Shown here: piece after piece, positions 12,871 through 25,187 of the stretch
Numbering within the stretch: position 1 is the stretch's first letter
How the letters are laid out: the number at the start of each line of letters is the position of its first letter
Assembly (NCBI GenBank): GCA_034190875.2
Contig: CM067343.1
Span: 17,198,102-17,262,101, forward strand
Length of the DNA stretch: 64,000 bases
Direction of reading: 5' to 3'
Origin: Urechis unicinctus
Taxonomy: Eukaryota > Annelida > Polychaeta > Xenopneusta > Urechidae
The notes under the pieces: model-generated
Databases searched by the model: none
What the model saw: only the letters and a program-made list of their open reading frames with translations
What the model was told of the DNA's origin: nothing
Made by a program: the position numbers and the translations under genes

Positions 12871-13456
12871 TAAATATTGCTTTTTCATTGCAATGGTCAA
12901 GTTGATGCCAATTCAACACTGCAATAGACGGTGACATTTGGTCCGAATCATAACGGCTGTGTTGATTGCAAATGATTAATGGCTTATATCGAATGCATAC
13001 ATAAATTCATTTCCTCAATTATAATTAGGTATGTGGGTTTTATGTCATCACCTGAGCAAATTAACATCATCCGGGAAGGAGCCTGTTAGTTCATCTTCAT
13101 CATACACCCGGGGATGGATGGGTGACAGTTTTTTGTACAGCATGTGGATATTTATTAGCGTTTGATTGGATAAATGTATCCTCGACCGTTGTGTATATAG
13201 GGTAAAGGAAACTTACTGGTAAGGTGATAGAATGGACATAATTATTCAACAACTAACCCACGATTAACCAAAGTAGCATATATTCATCCGGGTATAGTGA
13301 CTATAGGAAGGTCTGTTGGGCCTCTGGTTATGTTTTGGGAGTAAAGCAATAGCCGCGCATATTGCCGTGTTCGTAGTGTGGCCCATGACACGGCTTTACA
13401 TGTCTCATAAACATAGAGCAGTAGTCATAATGCACGGCACGTTATATAGCTTATAG

Positions 13457-13459
<3 letters not shown>

Positions 13460-13548
<89 letters not shown>
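13460..13548. repeat. (TA)n microsatellite
   Basis: About 89 bases of TA repeat, at the same locus as 4296-4348 in copy A. Confidence 0.95.
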
Positions 13549-13549
<1 letters not shown>

Positions 13550-15591
13550 CAATAGGACACATCATGAAAGTGAATAACCCAATATACGCTGCGAGTGATA
13601 GATGCTGGTGTTAATATCCTAACCATATTGAAGCTAGCATCTCTGACAGGATAAACGCGGCCCATCGTTATATCGCTAGTATACAGAGAAAGAAAATAAT
13701 ATAGCATACTTTCATTACATAGATCTACTGACTTAGCGCAAATTATTCATACCACGCATCACAACGTGTCTTTCAGTGTCTGTATGCAAGGACCGCGATG
13801 TTTATATAATGTTTGGTAGATGGAAGCTTGTATTTTCAGTTTAAGATTACTCATCATAGTAAATATGCGTGCAATATGCGGGAATACTTGGTTAGGGGCA
13901 GAGGAAGTAGTCTCGAGGATATTATTTGCAAAACATGCACTCGACGGATTTCCTTTACTACAATGTAATAATTTATGTTTGCCGGTGGAACACGTTGCAT
14001 TTCACTGCAATATATCTACAATTTCTATTATTACTATGATGCATAGTATATTTCTTCTTAGGATAGGGTGTGCCAGTGATAAGTATCAATCGCTTTGATA
14101 ACCATACCTTTAAAGGGCAAATTGCAAAACATCAGAAAGCCATTACTTTGTGGGGGTTAACGTTAGCATATTAATTGATTGCGTGCGTTTTGTGCATTTA
14201 GAATGAACGCCATTTGAATGCTGATTGGACGTAATATCTCAAATTATTCGTTGGCAACGTCAATTTTCACCCCAATGAAATGTCGTCTCAAACCAGAAAC
14301 TAGTCCGACTTTCAGGTCAACTCAACAAGATTATGGCGGCTTAAGTTCTATGTGCGATTGATTAAGGTGGTTCCCACATTTCTGGAACATAATTTAACAT
14401 GGTAGTTGTACGAAGCAAGCGAGAATACAATAGAACATGCATATAATGGGCCCTGTCACTATTTGACAATCAATATCTTTTACAATATATTTGCCGAGAG
14501 GCTGTTTGTGAACTGTCGATAAATATTTAGAGATAATTAGACGACAGCTAGAATAAAATGCCGAATAGATATAACTCAAAAAAGAAATGTAGTTCACATA
14601 TCTGCTTGAGCTGTATTAATTAAACAGCAGATACAATATATTGCCCCTTTACTAATTTATGTATGTTCTCATTCAATTTGCGTTTCATTTCAATCATTCC
14701 GAAATTGCTGTATGTTTGAATACTCTCATATATCGAGCAACAGGTGTAGCTATTTCAAGTATACATACATACTTGTAACACGTTTATAAATAATTATCAA
14801 TGTAAAATATCTGGAATCTAAATTCACCTGACGTATCGGAAGCGCAACGAATATCTACGCGGAAAAAAGGTCCAGAGGATAACAAATAATATTTTATCAA
14901 TGCATTTACCTTGAGCTACTTCCCCTGACATATGGATTTGTAGCTTCAGATTGCTCTGGAATTGCCTGCTCAGTGAAAAGCAATCCACAATTGACCGAGA
15001 TTGATTGCGCACCTGATGGTTTTACCATCGTAAACGGGTGATTTAACAATAATTGACGACAAACACAAGAGCTAGTACAGCAATGAATTGCAGCGTTGTG
15101 GACATTCAAATACATCATGGTGCAAAATAGCTAACTTCCGCCCACCAACCGGCTTTGTGGGGTAGAAATATTCGGGCTTCTATTTCGCAAGTCGTACAGA
15201 ACATTTCCCTAGATATTATCCATTTGAAATGGACGAATCATCAGCTATAGTATGAAGCCGCATTGGGCAATCTCACTTTGAAAGAAAGGGCAATGCGATA
15301 TGGACCAAGTTCATCTTATTACAACCAGTGCGGTTTCTCACTTGTGAATTCGATCAATTTATGTGGCTCAACAAGCCCAAAAAGATATATGGTTGATTTA
15401 GTTATGCAAACCCGTGAACCCATAATGTGTTATGATTTACGAGCCAAGCAAACAATTGCGGTTATATAATGATCACGAGGGAAGCATTGACATAATAACA
15501 ATAATAAGACGTGGTCGTGATTCAATACCACAGTATCTTCGTTGTCTGTAATACCAATCAATACGCGCCATAAACTATGGCGTGGATGTGA

Positions 15592-16490
15592 CATAACGAG
15601 CAAGGATTCTGCTCGAGACAATAGACTATTGAGTTATGCATTGATGCCGTGCGATAATTATTCACGAAACGTAATTAAGAATTAATTTGACCGGTAAATT
15701 TATGTTATTGAGTCAAACGTTATGTCATAACGTTGCAACACGGTTGCAATAAGCGGGAAGTTGTGAACATCGTTTGGGAGAAGACATGCAGATACCCGGA
15801 TTTTTGAGTGAAACATATGATAATTTTGCGCAGACAAGTAGCATGCTTCGACCACTTTATTGTTATTGATGTAGCTTCCAGCAGGTTATTGTGCAGAAAT
15901 GTAATTCGTTACTCAACCAGAGAGCTTTATCATTCACAGTGGATGTGTATACTGCAAATGGTCATGGGAAGTAAGAAAGTTCATCAAATGATCGGCTCTC
16001 GTGGTGTAAGGCGACGCATAGAGGCCTCACGGGTATGAATTTGATATGTATTCTCGATTGACTTTTTGAACCGAATGATGTTAAACGATACAAGCTATGT
16101 TATACTCTACAGGGATCAGATGTGCCATGATTGAAGTCGCCAATCAGCATTTGATGCATTATGTAACGATATTGCTGGTTGTATTGGAAAGAATGGATTC
16201 ATCTAAAAAGGACATATAGAAAAGGTAATCTGGCAGAATGGTAACCATTTGTAAAACTAGATGATGTATGATCACAACTCTTGTATTGGATATGCCTCAA
16301 GTGTCACGATGCATTTGAGGTAGTTTTGATGCGCTTGATGATGTCGATATTATAACCATACTTTTGTCAAAGATTTACAAGAGCTAATATGCAGAAATCG
16401 TGTGAACAACGTGCCAATTTTGTTTAATGCGTCGGAGATCTAATACATTACCTATGGTAGGGCAGTCATTAATTCAGTATATATATATTC
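15592..16490. other. ~0.9 kb segment in copy B, lost from copy A
   Basis: Copy A reads GGATGTGAC directly into TGGCTTAAG (near 6370), while copy B has ~900 bases between the same two blocks. No terminal inverted repeat or target-site duplication is visible. The right part (~16060-16490) also occurs in copy C (29270-29790), so the segment is probably ancestral. A 76-codon frame at 15808-16038 is not recognised. Confidence 0.75.
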
Positions 16491-19065
16491 TGGCTTAAGA
16501 AGTTAAATTGATCCCAACGCAGTGATTTCATTAAGCAAATGGTGGCCACCGTCATATTATGCGTTTTACAACAATTCTTTGAAAATTATTCGGGCGAATA
16601 TATTGTTTGAAACTAATAACATTTGTAGCTGATAATAAATTGCTCGGTAATTATGTTGAACCAGCTACTTCCCCTCTCTGTATAACCGACAGTACCATGT
16701 TTTTAGCATCCTATAAAAACACATACGGGAATGACTCATCGATTGGCAGTCGCTGATGTATATTTAGAACCAACCAGATCTTTGAGATAATGTATGACCT
16801 ATTCTAAGAGCATCTAGTTATCGATGAGAAACAATTGCACACATTGTTGTTTGGTGATGTATAGCACTGTATTAGCTGTTTTCAGTTCCTGCCTGGTGAA
16901 GAAACTACACAACACGAGAGTAGCAACTTTACGGCAACTAATGCATCAAATTACATGTTTTGGTAAATGTGCAGACGCATCATATATTTTCATATTAACA
17001 CTTGCGTCGCTCAATTCGAGGTTATCTTGGTATTTCGAGGAAGCACAATATAATTGTTAACAAACCTGGTAACAGTAAGCTGCAGTGTGCTGCTAGGGAC
17101 ATAATCAGTCGTGCATACATCTTTATCAGCCACATGATGTAAGCTGATGAGCCCAGCTGATCATTCATCATATGCATATAGGCAAGAGCATATCATATGC
17201 AGGCATTTATATATTGTATGGATGCATAGTATGCAGCCGTGACTTGGTAGGCACATATGATTCTAAGAGTTTCGTGATTGATGTCAATATCGTGATCGAA
17301 ACAAGATATAATCCGGCAATTGCTCTAAGTTATAAAAATGTAAGCGCGCTTACTTGTCTGTAACTTGCTTTGCTTGCTTCTCGTACGTTAAAATGTCGTG
17401 ATTATATTTATAAATAGTTATATATATATATATATTGTTGGTAATATGAGTATATAATTGAAAGGGGCAAGTGCGGAAGCTTGGTTAAATTGACATCGAT
17501 GACACATACCAGGCAGGGCTGTTGTTGAAAAGGGTGGAGTAGAGTTTGGTAATTAGATAGCAATTCATTTAGGTCCAATACCCTATCGAATTTCAGTTTT
17601 GCCTGGAACAAAGGACAATTACAGCCTAGTAAGGGTGCAAATCTCAGCCTAACGGGCGTATACAAATGGAATGATCTAGCGCGAATGTTTTCCTACCGTA
17701 GTTATACTTACTCAGATTTTAGGCAACAATACCCATTCCAAGAGGGTTGTAACACGTGTACGGCCTATACAAGTAGAATGGCTCAATATTTTTCATTTCA
17801 GGGCACATGTGTAATCATCACATCTCGCTGAACACGGCTATCGACGCCATAACCTACCAGTGCACATATCCAAATTAGGCAACATCTCCACTACCGTTTT
17901 GTTAGCTTTGTGACCAGGCAACAGAACTTCTTTTCAAACTAAACCCTCATATGGAGCTTTCAGCTTAATGCAGTGGATAAATTATTCATCCGCACTCTGC
18001 AGTTGATAAAGAAAGCTAAAACATAAGCCTAATTCGGATGTCGGCTTAGATGTCGTTTGTTGAAGAGGCAGAAAAAATTAGCAATGACCTCAATATACGC
18101 TTGTCATGAGCAACCAAACACGATTCATTTATTGTTGACAAGTTGACATCGCATTTTATACATATTTCAGCAGTTAACCAATTAACCGATCAAATAAAAT
18201 CAGTTATTCCGCCTACATTCAGCTTTTGGCAAAGGAAGGTCGCACATATCCGAATATTGTATCCAATACAAGAGCCTCCTCCGTCACTCACGGGAATATA
18301 TCTCTACAACGTCCGTGACACATATAGTGTTGGTGCATTCTGGCAAATATCTCCACCAATCGGTTAATTAGGTGCGACTAATAAGCACACATTTGACAAT
18401 GCAAGGTATCCGTCGGACGGACCTGCATCTTGTTCGTGAAACATATCACACGTGCATTTGTTGACAAATGAAATGTAATCGTGCATTTATATAATGTATG
18501 TGATGAATCAACATCTAATATCATGTGCATAAGGGCTACTTAATATGTCAATGATTTACGCCAGAAAGGACGTATTTTACAATTGAACGGAACGGTGCAA
18601 GTTAAATGCAGGTTCATAATACCGGTAATAAACATGACTTGCGCCGCCATAATGTATCAGTGGCAACAACACAATGACTAGGGGTTACACACGTGGCTTT
18701 CGATGAATGAATTCTTCAAACCTGCAACTGCTAATTGATACCTAACTCCTTTATTGTAACACTGACGTCAATTATTATTGGCCGTTAGAAATGTGCAAAA
18801 GTTGAACTATACTTAGACGTCGGAGTTACGACGGCATTTGTTGTATTTTCCTACGGAAAACGATAGTTGGCGGCTTGCAATTATTGTGCGTTTTGCATAT
18901 ATTGATGCAAAGGGTAGATCTAAATTGCTTGGAATAACTTCATGGCTACAAAACAACTAGTGCTGCTTGGAATTGTGTCACATTTTATGTTGTGAACATT
19001 TGAAAAGTAACAATAGATGATTCTTCTGTACGTGCTATGACAACGTACACATTGGTGGCAAAGTG

Positions 19066-19765
19066 ATCTAAGCAAATGATACAATAACATGTTGTTGCCA
19101 CTCGTGTAACCTCTCTTGGGAGGGTCGTCAGATAAAGTTTGATCGACTGAGATGAGAGAAGCAAGGATCACTTCAATCATCGGATTAGATCAGTGCAGCC
19201 TGTGAATTAATTGATCATGGGGCTTTCATTCAATGTGACATATGGAAAAGGATTCAAATGCGTTCCACAAAGTTCGTCGTTGGAAGGTCTGATAAAGCTT
19301 GTTAAAGACTATTACATTTATTTGTCCTAATGCAAGTTGTGCGCGAACATCGAACCATGAAAGGTGCCTTCAATGCATAAAGTTGTTATTCAGATGAACA
19401 GCATATCAGTAATGACAGCAACGCAAGACCTATCCGTTTTAAGTGACAAAAGGCTGTAGTAAACCCGATAAAGTAGGTCTATACTTGACATATACTACGA
19501 TTAAGTCTCTTATCTCCTAAGCGTTCAACGAAGCAACGATGGACCAAACGGTGTTCGTGCTTTGGAATGTTTCGTCACTTAGTTATTCACACCTAAATGA
19601 ATTCCTCAATCAACACAATAAATTTGTAGCACCAGCTGTATCATTGATAGGGTTATTTCTGGCATATTTACCTAGTAATTGCCGTATAGTCCACAGGCTT
19701 ATACAGGAGAGTGCAACACGGGTGGTCAGTAGTTCAATATCCGCCGTCAGCATTGATAACATCCG
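19066..19765. other. ~0.7 kb segment in copy B, absent from copy A
   Basis: Copy A joins TTGGTGGCAA (near 9090) to CTTTGTTTGTGTACGTTG within about 20 bases. In copy B about 700 bases separate these blocks. The segment includes the start of the 114-codon frame at 19539. Copy C does not help to polarise this difference. Confidence 0.65.
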
Positions 19766-20699
19766 CTTTGTTTGTGTACGTTGCCTATCCATAACACTGT
19801 TCCGATCAACTGGATTAATGCTATACCGTAGATCAATTTTGTATTTATTTACGTGGTTGCTAGCCGCGGGACGTGCCACGTAATATATTGTATTCATGGA
19901 CTTATAGTTCATTTCAACAAATGACATTAAACCATAATTTGTGTGGTCAAGCCTTCGGGCCTATTTGTGAGACTATACATGGAAAATACTGCCATCGCCC
20001 ATGCATGTCAGGCTAAAGTTATAAATGTGTATCCAATTGGGAGCTATTCCCACATTTTGCTGGCGAATCAACATATGCCAATCTATATTTGAGGCAGGCG
20101 GGGCTAGATTGCATGTTGTCCTACAAATTGGCAACCTCTACCTCGCACGGATGGATCGTTTGATTTTGAGAAATGTTGCCATATATTATCGTGAAAACAT
20201 GGGCTTACAGTGCACCTCTTGTGATCTCTCTATAAAGGGTCACGTGGCAATGCTTGAATGGAATCTTAATGGCATCAAACTAACCGCATTTATAAAGTAT
20301 CTGATATCAACGGTTGCCATACATTTATTTCCGATAGGGATCAGTAAGTGAATGAATATTTGAGATTAAGACGTAAAAGGAAGAGGTTATGCTTGTTCGT
20401 TATTTAGGAAACAACGCACATCCAATCAGCTACTCCAATTTAGTCTAATCGGTCGAAATGGTGCGAGTCACTTATTTAAACCGTTAGTTCCCGTGCGTGC
20501 TTGCAAGGAACAAGCAAGCCCGCTGAATGGCAGATTGCTTTTCAACAGAATGCATGTTGGCTTGGATTAACCAATTCTGCCACACCTAGCACGAAGAAGT
20601 GATCAATTAATCCCAATATAGCGTTGTCATATTGATTCACATATAATGATAGGGCTTGGTCACACTGCGATGAGTCAAAATTAAACGCGTCCGCAGTGT

Positions 20700-20840
20700 C
20701 ATACAAAGATAGGTCAACACTTATCCAACTATAAAAGGATAGAACCCATTTTATATTCAAGGTCCACTGGCCCCTGGCTACGGACCTTCTTTACATGTTA
20801 ATGATATTCAAAACTGCGTGCCAGAGTCTATGATGAGAAC
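20700..20840 (+). mobile_element. LINE RT relic around the VPQGS/YVND motif
   Basis: From about 20757 one frame reads IQGPLAPGYGPS, then LHVNDIQNCVPES. This fits the very conserved LINE RT block usually read as VPQGS.LGPLLF..Y.ND....C. The preceding bases (HLSNYKRIEP) fit the usual preceding ..LSNR.Q.V block. The catalytic ADD that should follow is not intact. It is a short degenerate fragment, possibly of the RT2 family, and too short to classify. Confidence 0.55.
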
Positions 20841-21690
20841 AAGTCTTCCAGTGGTTCAGCACCATTGTCTCGGATTGGACGGTGTCACATTTTCCGAAGA
20901 ACTGGCGTCATATTTGCTTGTATACGCTCCGTTTTAGCCCTCTTTTCACATGAACTGGAGTATAATCTGCTGCTTAACCATGGAAATGACTCCAACGGAA
21001 AGCCTTGATTATGCACAACAGCTGCATGGCGTGATATTGGATTTTCAAAGGAGTTGTGCACTCTGTAGCTTGAATAAAACCGCGAGACGCCCACAGATTG
21101 TAGAATACAGTCTGCGTGATTTCATTGCATGCAGAGCATGATTATGAAGATGACGTCACATCAAGCATAGGGTGCGTGTCACGTGTCAGTTTCCCGACCC
21201 GGACGCTTGCAAAAAAGGTCACACCATGAGATGGAAAGCCACACCCATGACGGCATAGCTTTCATTAACCAGCAATGTAATTATAAAACGACATGGTAAA
21301 GAGCTTAAATCCTGTTCACATTATCGCACCTGTCGACATAAGTATATTCTTTGATTTCATAATTCAACCAGGTGGTTTTAACGTGATAAACAGGTGTTTA
21401 ACACATACTCGACATAGAAACACTACAACAAATTCAGCAGCGGATTGCAACAGGCGTCCATTTAAATAAATTAGGCTTCTGGGGATTTTTGCCCAGTCGA
21501 ATATATATATATTTTAAAAAAAGGCCAGCAAAACACAATAAGCCGTCGCAGGAGAACGGATTAACATCAATATATCATATTATTTTAAAAACAGCTGCTT
21601 ATCAGTAAAACAATAAGCAAAAGATCATTTGAGGATAGAATAGAAAATCATGTAAGAACCAATCCCGGAGCATATTACGGCTATGTAAGT
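20841..21690. other. Unrecognised stretch
   Basis: No gene or transposon motif is seen. A 63-codon frame at 20950-21141 contains CALC and starts with an ATG, but it shows no known domain. CACGTG and TGACGTCA-like words occur near 21150-21190 without further context. Confidence 0.4.
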
Positions 21691-22345
21691 TCAAAACGGA
21701 AAACTGGTGAAATCATAATTTCTCTATTGGTTTCAAAAATGTAATCTCGGAAGACAAACAAACTAAGATTTACTTGGTGATTACATCTGAAATTTATGGC
21801 CAGGTAGCAGGATTCTCGGAACCAATTAGATTAACGGTGATGAAAAGAAGTAATTTGAGAGAATAACTATCAGTCAGGACCAAGTCATAAAACTGCAAAC
21901 GTCGATAGACCAAAACAAGGCGGCAATTTGCCTTTAGTTACGCTCTGCCCTCGGAACGCTCAACAGAAGTATCGCTAAAACGTTTTATCAAATTCAACCA
22001 ACCCCTAAATGAAGGAACTGTTCCATATGACCGGATACGTACCCATGTTACACGTATTGTTACACAAAGCAATCGTCAGCAGCCAGCAAATTATCGGCCA
22101 GTCAGCCTAAAAAAGCGATAAACTCATTGAACGCTTCCTTAAAATGATTCATTAAATAAGAGGCCTTTCAAAGAGCTTTTGATTAAATACCCTATCAACG
22201 GTCTGCTAGCTTAGTTATGGCCGATTGCATCGGCGGTAGTATAATAGCATGGATAAATGAATGACTCTGTAATGGAAGACATAGAGGGGTGAACAATGGT
22301 ATTGAATCAGATCGGGTTAATATTGGCCTATATATAGATATATAT
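21690..22345 (+). mobile_element. RT2 LINE relic (RT domain), 22-kb copy
   Basis: Degenerate RT pieces occur in the expected order on the plus strand. A linker with SEDKQTK comes first. DQNKAA follows, then NEGTVPYDRIRTHV. QQPANYRPVSL comes near 22090, matching the NYRPVSL block. ELLIKYPINGLLA-type remnants and the block ending INE, a stop, then CNGRHRGVN follow; the last matches AFDKVPH..L...GIGG....WI..WL..R.Q.V. Frameshifts separate these parts. The segment aligns at DNA level with 57355-57540, where the equivalent reads AFDKIPHQR. It is inactive. Confidence 0.75.
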
Positions 22346-23290
22346 GAATGTGTTCAAAGACACAGTGTGTAAGAACTGAAAACTGGTCTCATCACATTAA
22401 TGCCATAAAAACCAATTTATTTTAAATAAAATGATTGCAAAATGGTTGGTTCGGAAATAGTTTCTAATTATATTACTGATTGCTGAATGTCGTTTACATT
22501 ATGGCGGTGTCTTTCATTTGGCCATCTATTCGAAAGATAGACGACTTATTTTACTTGCCTCAAAGTACCACGGACGGAAACATCGTATAATCATCGAGGT
22601 AATATATATGTTATAATAAGGTTATACTCGGCGACAGTCTCCCTTCAATATATATTGGCTTCACATCTCTATATAATTCGTTCAACACGTCAGATTCTTA
22701 TTTGATGGAACACCAGTAATCATAAGCACCATTCCTCATAAAACAATTATTACTTGTCTTGGCACATAATGTTATAATGCCATTATATCCATATTCGTGC
22801 AAAAATGCCACATTTTTCGGTCGCATTACGGCATACTCTCACACAAACAGCAAAGCCGCTTATCAACTACACAATTGGATGTATACAGCACCTTAACGAA
22901 TTATGTTGCAAGAACAACCATGGAATAGATGCATGTTCTGCAATGTCACAACGTCTTCTACAGATGACAACATTTCTTTGGGGACTTAAATGATGATATT
23001 GCCTCTCTATTCTCAGATTTCCTATATCGGGATCCTGAAATAAACTCTAATACGCATACCACCATATCACATGATGCTATATACGGTTTTATTCTAACTT
23101 GCTACGCAAAATCTGCATTGACCAAAAGGCTGCAGGGCACTTGCCGGTACTGCTTATAATTTTTACTTAATAGCTACAACTTGTGACACTCTGAAAAGGT
23201 ATTATTTGATAGATATCTTGTATCTTTGGTATCAATAGTGAAGTGTCAATAACGCTCATTCACCTTACTAGACGCTAAGGCTGCAAATAG
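22345..23290. repeat. Sequence downstream of RT2, shared with 57545-58520
   Basis: Long matching blocks with 57545-58520 include TTACTGATTGCTGAATGTCG against TTACTGATGGCTGAATGCCG, CCACGGACGGAAACA, and CCTCCCTTCAATATATAT against TCTCCCTTCAATATATAT. Both copies lie on the same side of an RT2 fragment. This is therefore probably the remaining part of that element, or flank duplicated with it. Coding motifs are no longer visible, except an RR-L-G-LIEV-type remnant in the 57-kb copy. Confidence 0.75.
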
Positions 23291-23712
23291 TATTTTGTCG
23301 CCAAAAATATCCTATCGCCACTATTTTAGATATATAAATGGTTGCAGTCAACGTGATAAATTTTCAACGTCACTCGACCGATATGTATATATATACGAAT
23401 CAAGATCACTATGTATTATAAATGCTTAATTGGGTTCGCCATGGGATATTGGAATGGTTTAACGCTAGTCTGCGTCCCAGACTCCAGGGGTTCCGCTACG
23501 CTTCTCGCCCTAGAGTCTATGACACGACCAGCTCTAAAAGTGGCGCGTCCGAATATTCATTAGACACGTTCGTTAATCTTCGTGACCAATCAACGCAAAG
23601 GTTGTGACCCGGATTGACCTTAATTGCACGTGTCTGGCTCATGGAACTGGCTTGTGATACGCACCCTCGGTTCTATGTGACGTCTGGACATTGTAGTGGT
23701 CTGCTGCCAATG

Positions 23713-23733
23713 AGAACACATTGAATGTGTTCT
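23713..23733. other. Perfect 9-bp stem-loop
   Basis: AGAACACAT - TGA - ATGTGTTCT is a perfect inverted repeat with a three-base loop inside the GC-rich island. Confidence 0.9.
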
Positions 23734-23939
23734 GGAATTATGGGGCGTCTCAAAAGTTTTTAATCGCTTAGCTGCCCGATGCTATATATGTTTACGTGAT
23801 AGTAAGTTAAAAAGAACCAGTTGTGTGTCTGCTTCTCTCGCCGACTGTGTGATTAATGGTGCCACTCAGCGTGAAACAACAATTCGGAGTGTTATAGGAT
23901 GTGTGCCCGGCTCATAAAAATCACTCAACCGGTTGGACT

Positions 23940-23953
23940 AGTTCTTCGGAACT
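23940..23953. other. Stem-loop with UUCG-type loop
   Basis: AGTTC-TTCG-GAACT forms a perfect 5-bp stem closed by C(UUCG)G, a tetraloop known to be unusually stable in RNA. Confidence 0.85.
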
Positions 23954-24015
23954 TGTAGAACTGACCAATGAGAGACAACGACTTAAAAGTATCAGAGAGT
24001 GACCGAGAGATGCGG

Positions 24016-24061
24016 CTTGTGATTGGAGCATCCCAAATCTGGGATGCCTGTCCAATTCAAG
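24016..24061. other. Long bulged hairpin (~19 bp)
   Basis: An inner perfect stem GCATCCCA / TGGGATGC (24028-24035 with 24040-24047, loop AATC) continues outward. A CTG bulge is followed by GATTGGA / TCCAATT (with one G-T pair), then a one-base bulge and CTTG / CAAG. This is the strongest hairpin that I saw in the window. Confidence 0.85.
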
Positions 24062-24104
24062 ATATTAAGCTCGCCCAGACCTGAAGGCGAGACTATTGAA
24101 TATC
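24061..24104. other. Two-stage stem-loop
   Basis: GATATT (24061-24066) pairs with AATATC (24099-24104), and inside it CTCGCC (24070-24075) pairs with GGCGAG (24086-24091). It starts at the last base of the preceding hairpin. Confidence 0.8.
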
Positions 24105-24155
24105 AGTAACACGTAAACAGCGCCCGCAGCCATCAGGCTGGGGGACCTTGACTAG

Positions 24156-24768
24156 TTTCACGCAATCACGTTAACTTTTTGCATGTATTATACCTATGTT
24201 GGACTTTCCCAATGTTATGGCACCGAGGTAAACAGTATATTGACTGCTTACTTGTAATGTGTTACCACGAAGTGTAGTGCGACGGACGCACCCCTGTCTC
24301 ATATAAATGAAACCATTGTTTAATTATACTCGCGCACAGAACTTTGGAACGATAAACAATGGGCTCACGGGAGGCTTTTTCTTTCCCCGAAAAACAACAA
24401 CATATGTACTGCAACTAGCATATTTTGCTTGAAACTAATGATTGCACAGACGAATATTATATTTTATGAGGTTGTCAAACGCTCTCAGGCAATAATGGCA
24501 TATAAATGCTGGTGCAACTATGGAAAATAGGATGTTATGGAGATTAATGTTCAATAACATGAATTATCTCACATTTATATGGCTTGATATTGAGAAGATA
24601 TAATATCAGCCAATTGGTCCATTTCAGACAGATAACTATGAAGATTTAGGTTAGCACCAACGATGCTATATACAACGATAAACGCTATTATTGCTTTTTG
24701 GCCAGCTCAGCCTGTTTAATTGGTCACAGAGCTTTCCGACTATCCATGACTTTCCTCGGTAAACATAA
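24156..24768. other. Unrecognised AT-rich stretch
   Basis: No gene, RNA or repeat motif was seen between the hairpin island and the CATA array. Confidence 0.4.
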
Positions 24769-25187
24769 ATACATACATACATACATACATACATACATAC
24801 ATACATACATACATACATACATACATACATACATACATACATACATACATACATACATACATACATACATACACATACATACATACATACATACATACAT
24901 ACATACATACATACATACATACATACATACATACATACATACATACATACACATACATACATACATACATACATACATACATACACATACATACATACAT
25001 GCACATACATACATACATACATACATACATACATACATACATACATACATACATACATACATACATACATACATACATACATACATACATACATACATAC
25101 ATACATACATACATACATACATACATACATACATACATACATACATACATACATACATACATACATACACACATACATGCATACATA
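24769..25187. repeat. (CATA)n microsatellite
   Basis: About 420 bases of CATA tetranucleotide with a few CACATA interruptions. Its complement is TATG, but no LINE C-terminus adjoins it on either side. It is therefore not obviously the tail of the L2-like family. Open frames of 170-250 codons across it are periodic artefacts. Confidence 0.95.

Larger units (their letters stand above)
10750..20033. repeat. Segmental duplication, copy B
   Basis: This is the partner of 1075-9422 in direct orientation. It is longer because it contains 15592-16490 and 19066-19765, which are absent from A. A third, shorter and more diverged copy (29270-30560) corresponds to about 16060-18860 of this copy. Apart from LINE relics and the TA array no feature is recognisable. 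An ATG-started 114-codon frame at 19539-19883 lies in the B-only part and resembles no family I know. Confidence 0.9.
23406..24155 (+). mobile_element. GC-rich hairpin-dense island, possible non-autonomous Helitron
   Basis: The base composition rises clearly above the AT-rich surroundings from about 23420 to 24160. The right end has features of a Helitron 3' terminus: a GC-rich hairpin (CAGCC-ATCA-GGCTG, 24127-24140) is followed 11 bases later by CTAG (24152-24155) and then T. A possible 5' end is A|TCACTATG at 23405-23406, which would make a 750-base element between A and T. At least six strong stem-loops lie inside. There is no Rep/helicase coding and no second copy in this window. Alternatives are a structured non-coding RNA locus or a SINE-like repeat. 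The boundaries are inferred. Confidence 0.35.
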
